Source of the DNA: JBBRWO01 sp038249135
GTDB lineage: Bacteria > Actinomycetota > Coriobacteriia > Anaerosomatales > JAAXUF01
Direction of reading: 5' to 3'
Assembly (NCBI GenBank): GCA_038249135.1
Contig: JBBRWO010000023.1
Coordinates: forward strand, 1-23,569
DNA: 23,569 nt
Shown here: positions 1-5,659 of the stretch, piece by piece
How positions within the stretch are numbered: position 1 is the first letter of the stretch
Layout of the letters: the number at the start of each line of letters is the position of its first letter
Notes under the pieces: generated by a model
What the model was told of the DNA's origin: nothing
Seen by the model: only the letters and a program-made list of their open reading frames with translations
The model's database searches: none
Translations under genes and position numbers: made by a program

Positions 1-269
1 CCGAGCTTCGACGTCGCGGCAGGCGAGGTCGGCTTGCGAAGCGCGGCGGCGACGGTCAGCTCCGCGTCACGGTAGGCAGCTGCAACCTCCTCGGGAGTGC
101 CGTAGGACTCGATGGCGGCCTCGAGCGATTCCGGTGAGCCGTCACCTTCTGCGACGGCGGTGCGCAGGTACTCCTCGGCATCGTAGACGGCGTCTTGGAT
201 GAGCGCCGGGTCGGATCCCGCGAGCGCCTTTCTGAGTTCAGCGAGGTATCCCTCGACCGTGTTATTCAA
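1..269 (-). CDS. HAAS-domain membrane-associated protein, partial (C-terminus outside window)
   Basis: This is the N-terminal 89 residues of a gene that runs off the left edge. The start is a TTG at 269 that overlaps the padR stop codon; it is preceded by GGAGG at a good distance, which decides the start. The visible protein begins MNNTVEGYLAEL and contains an acidic helical stretch with EEYL, SLEAAIESYG and TPEEVAAAYR. This matches the HAAS (DUF1700-like) signalling domain. Such proteins are typically encoded directly after a PadR regulator and carry membrane helices further on, in the part not seen here. The overlap with padR implies translational coupling and a joint role in sensing at the membrane. 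The fold assignment comes from residue pattern only; the effector half is unknown. Confidence 0.75.
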   Translation of the reverse strand, partial: MNNTVEGYLAELRKALAGSDPALIQDAVYDAEEYLRTAVAEGDGSPESLEAAIESYGTPEEVAAAYRDAELTVAAALRKPTSPAATSKL

Positions 270-630
270 CGTTCCCCTCCAGTGTCGCGTCGACGAAGCC
301 GCGAGTCCGCGCCCACGCCGCCTTCCAGTCGCCCAGCACGTAGCGTCCGCGCTCGGTGATCGAGTAGTACTTCCGAGGAGGACCAGACACACTCGGCTCC
401 ACTCGGCTTTCCAGCATCCCGTTCTCTTCCATCGAGCGTAGGACCGGATACAGCGTCCCCTGCTTGACGGGCACTCCCTCGCCCCAGGCACCCTCGATGC
501 TCTTAGCGATCTGGTAGCCGTACAACGGCTCTTCCGATCGGTCGAGAATCGCGAGCAGGACGAGCGAGACCGTGCCCGCGTTCAGCTCTTTCTGGAACTT
601 GCGGAGCATCTGTTCGTCTGCGGGTGTCAC
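262..630 (-). CDS. PadR family transcriptional regulator
   Basis: A 122-residue winged-helix repressor. The start is GTG at 630, preceded by AGGAGGTGA. The central pattern is typical of PadR: LLAILDRSEEPLYGYQIAKS (about residues 25-44), then VKQGTLYPVLRSMEENG (the recognition helix region, about 55-71), then the wing with PRKYYSITERGR. A short C-terminal helix, WKAAWARTRGFV, would serve dimerisation. The length is that of the compact PadR-s2 subfamily. It is co-transcribed with, and overlaps, the HAAS gene. Its own promoter is spanned by a 25-bp palindrome, so autorepression is likely, and the divergent rubrerythrin gene could be under the same control. The ligand is not predictable from sequence. 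Confidence 0.93.
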   Translation of the reverse strand: MTPADEQMLRKFQKELNAGTVSLVLLAILDRSEEPLYGYQIAKSIEGAWGEGVPVKQGTLYPVLRSMEENGMLESRVEPSVSGPPRKYYSITERGRYVLGDWKAAWARTRGFVDATLEGNVE

Positions 631-671
631 GGCTCACCTCCTCTTCTGTCGATGCGGTGCTATCAACACCG

Positions 672-696
672 CAGTAGTACTAACTTCACACTAGCC
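672..696. promoter_or_regulatory. Second operator-like copy in padR leader
   Basis: Aligned with the palindrome at 705-729 at a fixed shift of 33 bp, this segment agrees at 18 of 25 positions, sharing TAC.AACTTC..ACTAG. It is less symmetrical than the first copy. The spacing is close to three helical turns, which would put two dimers on one face of the DNA. It overlaps the predicted padR transcription start. Confidence 0.45.
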
Positions 697-703
697 GAAT
701 CAC

Positions 704-731
704 AGACTACTACGAACTTCGTACTAGTCAA
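704..731 (-). promoter_or_regulatory. padR-HAAS promoter
   Basis: Reading the minus strand, a -35 box TTGACT (731-726) and a -10 box TAGTCT (709-704) are separated by 16 nt. The predicted start of transcription is near 697, about 65 nt before the GTG of padR. The palindrome at 705-729 covers the whole spacer and parts of both boxes, so a bound dimer would block polymerase. Confidence 0.6.
705..729. promoter_or_regulatory. 25-bp palindrome, probable PadR operator
   Basis: The core is TACGAAcTTCGTA centred on base 717. The arms continue outward so that 11 of 12 base pairs are complementary (GACTA on the left, TAGTC on the right, with one C/C mismatch between core and flank). It lies exactly in the padR promoter. 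The symmetry is seen directly; the protein that binds is inferred from position. Confidence 0.65.
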
Positions 732-740
732 GGAGTTTCT

Positions 741-772
741 GCGGAATTGTTCCGCGGAGACGGCGTTCGCCG
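741..772. repeat. Two consecutive short inverted repeats upstream of rubrerythrin
   Basis: GCGGAA (741-746) and TTCCGC (750-755) form a perfect 6-bp stem around TTG. CGGCG (761-765) and CGCCG (768-772) form a second around TT, and are followed by TTT. They lie between the PadR operator and the rubrerythrin start, so they may be operator half-sites or leader hairpins for rubrerythrin. No strong sigma-70 promoter is obvious between here and the gene; the best weak fit is TTTCGG (773-778) with TACCTT (795-800). Confidence 0.4.
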
Positions 773-845
773 TTTCGGTGTCAGCCCGAACGGATACCTT
801 GTAGAGAGCACCCCGATTACCGACATCCCCGAAGGGAGCACGTTA

Positions 846-1421
846 ATGCCCAGCATCAAAGGCACCGAGACCGAGAAGAACCTGCTGAAAGCATTCGCTG
901 GCGAGAGCCAGGCGCGCAATCGCTACACCTACGCCGCCGGCGTCGCGAAGAAGGATGGCTTCGAGCAGATCAGCGCCCTGTTCATCGAGACCGCCGACAA
1001 CGAGAAGGAGCACGCCAAAGTCTTCTTCAAGTACCTCGAAGGCGGCCCAGTCGAAATCACCGCGACCTACCCCGCCGGCAAGATCGGCACCACCGCCGAG
1101 AACCTCCTCGCGGCCGCCGACGGCGAGCTCGAGGAGTGGAGCGAGCTCTACCCGACGTTCGCCGACGTGGCCGAGGCCGAGGGCTTCTCCGATGTCGCCG
1201 AGTCGTTCCGCCAGATCGCCGAGGTAGAGGCTCACCACGAGAAGCGCTACCGCGCCCTTCTCGAGAACGTCAACGGCTACAAGGTCTTCAAGAAGGACGG
1301 CGTCGTCTTCTGGAAGTGCCGTAACTGCGGTTATGTCTACGAGGGCGCCGAGGCACCGGAACTGTGTCCCGCCTGCAAGCACCCGCAGTCGTACTTCGAG
1401 CTCCTCGCAGATAACTTCTAG
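846..1421 (+). CDS. rbr: Rubrerythrin
   Basis: A 191-residue protein of two domains: an N-terminal ferritin-like diiron domain and a C-terminal rubredoxin domain. Ligand motifs visible include the helix-1 E in AFAGESQARNRY (about residue 20), ETADNEKEHAK (about 48-58), the long middle helix with GELEEWSELYP, and EVEAHHEKRY (about 125-134). The rubredoxin knuckles are CRNCGY (about 158-163) and CPACKHP (about 173-179), giving four Cys for one iron. Rubrerythrin reduces hydrogen peroxide in the cytoplasm of anaerobes using electrons from NAD(P)H through rubredoxin-type carriers. ATG at 846 is preferred because GGGAG lies upstream and homologous proteins begin MxxIKGTETEKNL; the reading frame continues open upstream to 747 but that part is not family-like. 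It diverges from padR and may share its control. Confidence 0.97.
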   Translation: MPSIKGTETEKNLLKAFAGESQARNRYTYAAGVAKKDGFEQISALFIETADNEKEHAKVFFKYLEGGPVEITATYPAGKIGTTAENLLAAADGELEEWSELYPTFADVAEAEGFSDVAESFRQIAEVEAHHEKRYRALLENVNGYKVFKKDGVVFWKCRNCGYVYEGAEAPELCPACKHPQSYFELLADNF

Positions 1422-1434
1422 GCCAACAGATATC

Positions 1435-1463
1435 ACAGTCTGTCGTCCCCGCGACGCGACTGT
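1435..1463. terminator. Possible bidirectional terminator hairpin
   Basis: Between the convergent rubrerythrin and glycosylase genes, ACAGTC (1435-1440) pairs with GACTGT (1458-1463), and inside it CGTC (1444-1447) pairs with GACG (1453-1456). There is no clear run of T on either side, so it would be a weak or factor-assisted terminator. Confidence 0.35.
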
Positions 1464-1493
1464 CTGGCGTATCCGAGTCTATCGGTGCGCCAC

Positions 1494-2114
1494 CTAGGGA
1501 GCCCCTACCGGTCCGTTGTCGAGCGATGCCCACAGGTATCGCGAGGCAGCGGACCGGTAGGGGCGCCAGCGTTCCCCCGCCTCCGCGAGTTCCTCTCGCG
1601 TCGCAGGCCGCTCGAGCTGAAGCAGCCACCCGCCCGCGCGTCGCAAACCGAGGTCGTCCACCGCGAGCACGTCAGGGCGGCCGAGCGCGAAGATCAGGTA
1701 CATCTCGGCGGTCCAGCGTCCGATCCCCTTCACGGCCGTCAGCGCCTCGATGACCGCCTCGTCGTCGAGCTGATCGACGGCGGCTAGGTCAAGCCGGCCA
1801 TCGGCGACGTGCAGCGCAAGATCGCGTACGTAGCGCGTCTTGGCGCCGGACAGCCCCACCGCGCGCACCTCCTCCTCGGCGTAACCGAGTATGGATTCCG
1901 GTGTCACCGGGCCGAGTGTTTCGAACCGCCGCCAGATGGTGTCGGCTGCCTTGACCGAGAGCTGCTGGCTGACGATGGCCGCGGCGAGTTCTGCGAAGCG
2001 GTCCTCGGCCACGCGCACCGTCAGCGGACCGACCGCGTCGATGATCGCGGCGAATGCCGGATCCAGTTCGCGGAGTGCGTCAGCAGCATCGCCAAGGGGC
2101 GCGCCGTCAGTCAC
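1494..2114 (-). CDS. DNA-3-methyladenine glycosylase II family (HhH-GPD, AlkA-like)
   Basis: A 206-residue base-excision repair enzyme of the HhH-GPD superfamily that removes alkylated bases. Visible landmarks are FAELAAAIVSQQLSVKAADT (about 40-59), the helix-hairpin-helix LTAVKGIGRWTAEMYL (about 125-140) and the catalytic Asp in AVDDLGLRR (D154 by alignment with the second D of the family's DD). The length matches the short, single-domain form lacking the AlkA N-terminal domain. The start chosen is GTG at 2114, giving an 8-nt overlap with the upstream gene and starting close to the family's usual beginning (LRELDPAFAAII). The frame stays open to 2180, but the extra 22 residues (arginine/alanine-rich) lie wholly inside the upstream gene and do not look conserved. 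It is likely translated together with the diiron-GGDEF gene. Confidence 0.9.
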   Translation of the reverse strand: MTDGAPLGDAADALRELDPAFAAIIDAVGPLTVRVAEDRFAELAAAIVSQQLSVKAADTIWRRFETLGPVTPESILGYAEEEVRAVGLSGAKTRYVRDLALHVADGRLDLAAVDQLDDEAVIEALTAVKGIGRWTAEMYLIFALGRPDVLAVDDLGLRRAGGWLLQLERPATREELAEAGERWRPYRSAASRYLWASLDNGPVGAP

Positions 2115-3168
2115 AGCGAATCGTCTCGACCGTGCCGCGGCTGCCGCGATTCGCCACGTCACCGTTGGGCGCCGTGGCACGAAGCACGCAGCCGAGCACG
2201 CTCCCCAGATTGATAGGCGAGCCGCTCTTTGCAGTGGCCACCAGCGAGGTCGCCGAGACGCTCACACTCGTGAGCGCGTCCGGGACGGCTTGCGCGGCGA
2301 CTCCCGCGCACGCGGCAACGCACTCACCCGCCAGCGCCGACGCATGATCGGCATCGGCATCCGTCAGCACGAGACCGAAGCTGTCGTCCTCGAGTCGCCA
2401 GAGTGTGTCCGTCGACCGCGACAACGCCGCCAGTGCCCGGGAGACCTCGATCAGAACCGCGTCGCCCGCATCACGACCGTATGCGGTGTTGATCGCATTC
2501 AAATCGTCGACGTCCACCACGACAAGGATGAAGTCCCCGCCAAACACGGCGTCGCAGAGCGGCTCCAGAGCTGCCCGCAGGAGGACGGAGGTGGGCAGTC
2601 CCGTAAGAGGATCTCGCGTGACGCGGGAACTGGGATGGGCGAATTCACTCTCCGCCGAGCCGAGCAACGCAGCCTGGGACCTCATGCCAAAGGCCTCGAA
2701 CTCGCACAGCGTCTCTGCAAGAAGCCTGATGTGCTGGTCGTACTCGACGTGATGCGCCTCCCCGGAACCCTGGTCACTGAGCGTGATGAAGGCCGCAAAC
2801 GCGGGGTCGAGCGCGAAGAACTCCAACGATGCGGCGAAGGCAAGGCGCGCGATGTCATCCAGTGCATGCAGATCGTCCGGTGTGCTTACCTTCAGGTGCG
2901 AGACCACCGACTGCATGTAGCCGGCGGTACCCCGTGAGACCGTCGCGGAGAACTCGAGCTCGCCTCGGCGATGAGAGCCAAGCAGGTCGCTCCACCACCG
3001 CACGTGGTCCGCCTCATCGAGTGCAAGCTGTGTGAACAGCGCCCTCAGCCGAGGGTTCTCGGAGTGCTCGGCGAAGTTCTGGTAGATGTCGCGCGCCATG
3101 ACGTCAAAAGCGATGCACGACTGAAGCAGTGACTCGATCAGTGCTTCAGAGTCAGTCAGATTCCCCAC
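2107..3168 (-). CDS. Ferritin-like (diiron-type) domain fused to degenerate GGDEF domain
   Basis: A 353-residue cytoplasmic protein with two parts. Residues about 8-155 look like a four-helix ferritin/rubrerythrin-type bundle: D22 in helix 1, E52-x-x-H55 (LDEADH) in helix 2, E116 in helix 3 and E137/E142 with H140/H146 in helix 4 could bind two metals. Residues about 184-345 form a GGDEF domain: RDPLTGLPTS (185-194) and VVDVDDLNAINTAYGRDAGD (217-236) are typical, but the active-site signature is EDDSF (260-264) instead of GGDEF. An RxxD inhibitory site (R251, D254) sits exactly five residues before it. The family pattern (dead active site, intact I-site) points to a c-di-GMP receptor rather than a synthase. 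Start is GTG at 3168 with AGAGGA about 11 nt upstream. A role in sensing oxygen, peroxide or iron is inference from the fused domain and the nearby rubrerythrin. Confidence 0.85.
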   Translation of the reverse strand: MGNLTDSEALIESLLQSCIAFDVMARDIYQNFAEHSENPRLRALFTQLALDEADHVRWWSDLLGSHRRGELEFSATVSRGTAGYMQSVVSHLKVSTPDDLHALDDIARLAFAASLEFFALDPAFAAFITLSDQGSGEAHHVEYDQHIRLLAETLCEFEAFGMRSQAALLGSAESEFAHPSSRVTRDPLTGLPTSVLLRAALEPLCDAVFGGDFILVVVDVDDLNAINTAYGRDAGDAVLIEVSRALAALSRSTDTLWRLEDDSFGLVLTDADADHASALAGECVAACAGVAAQAVPDALTSVSVSATSLVATAKSGSPINLGSVLGCVLRATAPNGDVANRGSRGTVETIRCD

Positions 3169-3224
3169 GAATGTGCGTTCCTCTCCCCATACTGACGGGT
3201 CGTACCACCGCCGACCCTATCCAT

Positions 3225-3620
3225 TCAGCTCGTGGCCAGGAACTGTGCCGCGAAGATCCAGAGTGCGCCAAACGCCCCCGTGAGGTAGAGGATCGGCGGA
3301 ACGAACAAGAGCCCAATCCAGAAGCGCCGAGCAAGCAAGGCGAATACCAAGAACACCAGCGCATCACCTATGGCAAAGAACAGGAACAGACCGAGAGCGC
3401 CCATAGATGCGGCGGCGCTCAGAACGGGCGGGAGCGCCGTCGACGTGCGCTCCGCGATGCCGAGTACCACCGGAGTCAGCGACATGATGAATGCGATCTG
3501 CCCGACCACCAGAACCATGGACACACAAAAAGCCACCCAGAATACGACCGCGAAGCCGCTTGGCGTGGTGATAGGCAGTGCCGCGCGTGGCATCTGCGAC
3601 TGTCTGTTGGTGTCGGGCAT
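3225..3620 (-). CDS. Small integral membrane protein of unknown function
   Basis: A 131-residue hydrophobic protein. After a polar N-terminus (about residues 1-20) it has probable membrane segments at about 22-46, 66-80, 82-97 and 99-127. No family was recognised and no catalytic or metal-binding motif stands out. The start ATG at 3620 is chosen because AGAGGA lies 7 nt upstream; the frame is open further upstream to 3758, but that segment lacks a good ribosome site and includes the terminator-like hairpin region. It is followed after 56 nt by the diiron-GGDEF gene on the same strand, so the two could be co-transcribed. Confidence 0.7.
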   Translation of the reverse strand: MPDTNRQSQMPRAALPITTPSGFAVVFWVAFCVSMVLVVGQIAFIMSLTPVVLGIAERTSTALPPVLSAAASMGALGLFLFFAIGDALVFLVFALLARRFWIGLLFVPPILYLTGAFGALWIFAAQFLATS

Positions 3621-3722
3621 CCGTGTCCTCTCGCGACCATGTACCGCCCACACTAGCGGGATAGGCGAACTGGTCAAGTAGCTGAGTCCAAGAATCGCAT
3701 CCAAGTCTCCCGGGAATGCATA

Positions 3723-3750
3723 AGCGCCCCGCAGAAACCTGCGAGGCGCT
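3723..3750 (-). terminator. Probable intrinsic terminator after the 32-residue peptide gene
   Basis: AGCGCC (3723-3728) plus CGCAG (3730-3734) pair with CTGCG (3739-3743) plus GGCGCT (3745-3750), with one C/A mismatch and an AAAC loop. It lies about 50 nt past the stop of the small peptide gene. On that strand the stem is followed by only a short T-rich bit (TTATGC), so efficiency is uncertain. Confidence 0.55.
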
Positions 3751-3801
3751 GATGTCATGGGACTGTCGCCGCCGGGGGATGCCGACGACGACCAAGGGGG
3801 A

Positions 3802-3900
3802 CTAGATAAGGCTGAGCAGGACCGCTAGGACCATTGCACCTGCGATGATTGCTGCGGTGCGACCATAGAAGACGCCGCCTTCGCTGAAGCTGTCATTCAT
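3802..3900 (-). CDS. 32-residue single-pass membrane peptide
   Basis: A very short open frame starting at ATG 3900 behind AAGGAGG with 8-nt spacing, one of the best ribosome sites in the window. The peptide starts MNDSFSEGG, has VFYGRTAA and then one continuous hydrophobic stretch of about 18 residues (AAIIAGAMVLAVLLSLI) to the end. That is the form of a small tail-anchored membrane peptide, with a charged/polar N-terminus probably in the cytoplasm. It has its own promoter (3956-3984) and terminator (3723-3750), which argues that it is a real, separately expressed gene. It diverges from the LysR gene and could be its target. Function is unknown; toxin-like, regulatory and complex-subunit roles are all open. 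Confidence 0.65.
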   Translation of the reverse strand: MNDSFSEGGVFYGRTAAIIAGAMVLAVLLSLI

Positions 3901-3919
3901 TCGAAACGCCTCCTTCAGT

Positions 3920-3940
3920 GCGACCGCCCAATGTGGTCGC
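3920..3940 (-). other. Leader hairpin of the small peptide gene
   Basis: GCGACC (3920-3925) and GGTCGC (3935-3940) are perfect inverted 6-mers separated by 9 nt. They lie between the predicted transcription start and the ribosome site of the 32-residue peptide. It could be an mRNA hairpin or a protein-binding site. Confidence 0.35.
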
Positions 3941-3955
3941 GTTGGTTCTATAGCT

Positions 3956-3984
3956 AGTATCGAGCCTGTGAAGCGCAAGAACAA
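3956..3984 (-). promoter_or_regulatory. Promoter of the small peptide gene
   Basis: On the minus strand, -35 TTGTTC (3984-3979) and -10 GATACT (3961-3956) are 17 nt apart. The -35 box directly abuts the -35 box of the divergent LysR promoter. Confidence 0.45.
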
Positions 3985-4013
3985 TTGTCGTTTTCTAATG
4001 TATAGCGTAAGAT
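3985..4013 (+). promoter_or_regulatory. Promoter of the LysR gene, probably leaderless
   Basis: -35 TTGTCG (3985-3990) and -10 TAAGAT (4008-4013) are separated by 17 nt. Seven bases follow the -10 box and then comes the ATG at 4021, so transcription would start at or within a base or two of the start codon. No Shine-Dalgarno sequence precedes the ATG, which fits a leaderless mRNA, a common state in actinobacteria. Confidence 0.6.
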
Positions 4014-4020
4014 TTACTAC

Positions 4021-4971
4021 ATGCTCAATGTGGGACGTCTACGCATGCTCAGAGAAGTCGCCTCCCGCGGAACGCTCGCCGCCGCCGCCGAGGCTCTCTT
4101 CATGACGCCCTCCGCGGTGTCGCAGCAAATGGCGGTGCTTGAACGCGAGACAGGGGCGCAGCTACTGGAGCGGTTTGGCCGCGGCGTGCGCCTCACAGAC
4201 GCCGGGACGCAGCTCGTCGCCAACACCGAGCGCATCCTTGCGGAGATCGAGCGCGCCGAAGCCGACCTGGCGGCCGCTTCCAAAGGCGTCGTCGGCCGCG
4301 TCCGGGTCTCGGCGTTCCCTACCGCAGCGCGGGCGCTCCTGATCCCCGCTCTGCCGGGGCTCCAGCAGAGCTATCCCAATCTCCGCGTGTCGATGGTCGA
4401 CCTCGAACCCGAGGAATCGATCCCAGCGCTCAAGAACGGCGACCTCGACGTCGTCGTCGCCTACGAGTGGGGTCTACTGCCCCGACTCACGGACGCCGGT
4501 ATCGAGCGCGAGCAGCTCTTCACCGAGCCGGTGTACCTCGCATTGCCGGCGAGCCATCCACTTGCGGGATCGGGACCGATCAAGCTGGCCGACCTGAAGA
4601 ACGAGGAGTGGATCGTCGGACGAGATTCCACCTCGATGCTCGACCTCGTGGTGGCTGCCACGCGTCGGCAAGGCTATGAGCCCCTGACCGACTTTCACTC
4701 GATGGACTTCCAGGTCATTCTCTCCGCAGTGGGCGCGGGGCTGGGCGTGGCGCTGGTTCCGCCGCTGGCGCTCATCGGCACCTACCCCAACGTCGTGATC
4801 ACCGACGTGTCAGACCTGGAGATCAGTCGCACCATCTGGGCCGCCATCCGCCGAGGAAGCAACGGCAATCCCGGCATCGCCGCGGTTCTCGCCGCACTCC
4901 GAGAAGCCGCTGATCGGGTGGCCTGCGAGATGCCCGTTCCCAGCCGGCCGCCGGGCGAGTCGCAGGCCTAG
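4021..4971 (+). CDS. LysR family transcriptional regulator
   Basis: A 316-residue regulator. The N-terminal winged helix-turn-helix (about residues 3-62) shows LREVASRGTLAAAAEAL, then MTPSAVSQQMAVLERETG and LLERFGRGVRLTDAG, the classic LysR pattern. A linker helix (IERAEADLAAA) leads into the two-lobe substrate-binding domain from about residue 92, with VRVSAFPTAARALL, LKNGDLDVVVAYEW, the hinge-region VYLALPASHPLA and GAGLGVALVPPLAL. Length is normal. The inducer cannot be read from the sequence. The gene appears leaderless. It diverges from a 32-residue membrane peptide, and LysR proteins commonly control a divergent neighbour. The C-terminus runs into a 12-bp tandem repeat that supplies its stop codon. 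Confidence 0.95.
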   Translation: MLNVGRLRMLREVASRGTLAAAAEALFMTPSAVSQQMAVLERETGAQLLERFGRGVRLTDAGTQLVANTERILAEIERAEADLAAASKGVVGRVRVSAFPTAARALLIPALPGLQQSYPNLRVSMVDLEPEESIPALKNGDLDVVVAYEWGLLPRLTDAGIEREQLFTEPVYLALPASHPLAGSGPIKLADLKNEEWIVGRDSTSMLDLVVAATRRQGYEPLTDFHSMDFQVILSAVGAGLGVALVPPLALIGTYPNVVITDVSDLEISRTIWAAIRRGSNGNPGIAAVLAALREAADRVACEMPVPSRPPGESQA

Positions 4972-4999
4972 TCGCAGGCCTAGTCGAGGGCCTAGTCGC
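4958..4999. repeat. 12-bp tandem repeat across convergent stop codons
   Basis: AGTCGCAGGCCT occurs at 4958-4969 and 4970-4981, once more as AGTCGAGGGCCT at 4982-4993, and then a half unit AGTCGC at 4994-4999. Each junction contains CTAG, which reads TAG on both strands. The LysR stop (4969-4971) and the oxidoreductase stop (complement of 4992-4994) both come from it. As the period is 12, the extra TAGs stay in frame with LysR. Confidence 0.9.
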
Positions 5000-5615
5000 C
5001 GATCACGACTGTGCGCCGCAGGTAGGTGTCGGTCTCCAGCGCCTTGACCACCACGGAGGCGACGTCCGCACGCGAAATGCGAGCGGCCTTCTTGAGCAGC
5101 GTGCCGTCGAGCGAAACACGATAGGTACCGCTGGGTGGCTCGTCGGTGAGGCCGACGGGACGCACGATCGCCCAGTCCAGCCCAGTTGCCATGATGCGCC
5201 GCTCCATCGCCTCGAGATCGTCGTAGATGTCGCGCATCGCGGTCTTGATCATCGCACGGTACGCGAGGGACAGCGCCTTGTCCGTTCGCGCGAACGTCCC
5301 GGCGGCGCTGACGGCCGCGAGTCGGTGCACGTCGTTCGCGGCCATCGCGTGAATCACGTTGGCGATGCCCGCCTCGTGCACGCCCTTGTCCCCCGAGCCC
5401 TGAGAGAGAGCGAAAGCAACCGCATCTTGCTCTGCCATGGCGCTCTCCATCGCCGAGAAGTCGCGCGCGTCACCGCCCACGGTCGTCAGGCGTACGTGAT
5501 TCAGCGCAAGTGGCGTCGCGTGTATGAACGCGGTCACGTCATGGCCATGACCCAGCGCGCGCTCGACGATCAGCTGTCCGGTTCGACCCGCGGCGCCGAG
5601 TACCAGGATTCTCAC
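4992..5615 (-). CDS. NAD(P)H-binding oxidoreductase, atypical SDR (NmrA/BLVRB-like)
   Basis: A 207-residue Rossmann-fold protein. The start is GTG at 5615 with GGAG 8 nt upstream. The nucleotide-binding loop GAAGRTG (7-13) follows MRILVL, and GGDARDF, VAFALSQGSGD and LAAVSAAGTF are typical of the NAD(P)H-binding atypical short-chain dehydrogenases. WAIVRPVGLTDEPPSGTYRV and the C-terminal RISRADVASVVVKALE also fit that group. The classical YxxxK catalytic pair is not evident, as in many biliverdin-reductase-B- or NmrA-like proteins, so it may be a flavin/NADPH reductase or a redox sensor. It starts 44 nt after the copper-operon lipoprotein and may be read through from that operon. Substrate unknown. 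Confidence 0.85.
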   Translation of the reverse strand: MRILVLGAAGRTGQLIVERALGHGHDVTAFIHATPLALNHVRLTTVGGDARDFSAMESAMAEQDAVAFALSQGSGDKGVHEAGIANVIHAMAANDVHRLAAVSAAGTFARTDKALSLAYRAMIKTAMRDIYDDLEAMERRIMATGLDWAIVRPVGLTDEPPSGTYRVSLDGTLLKKAARISRADVASVVVKALETDTYLRRTVVIGD

Positions 5616-5659
5616 GTAATGGCTCCGATCATGTTCGATGAGTACGGCCGCCGACGCAC

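Noticed and set aside
747..845. N-terminal extension of rubrerythrin by 33 residues
   Set aside because: The extension starts inside an inverted repeat, has no ribosome site and does not resemble the family; the ATG at 846 gives the standard N-terminus.
2115..2180. Longer start of the DNA glycosylase
   Set aside because: It would lie wholly within the upstream gene and adds Arg/Ala-rich residues not typical of the family; GTG 2114 fits better.
4958..4999. Start of a CRISPR array
   Set aside because: The unit is only 12 bp, without spacers, and overlaps two stop codons.
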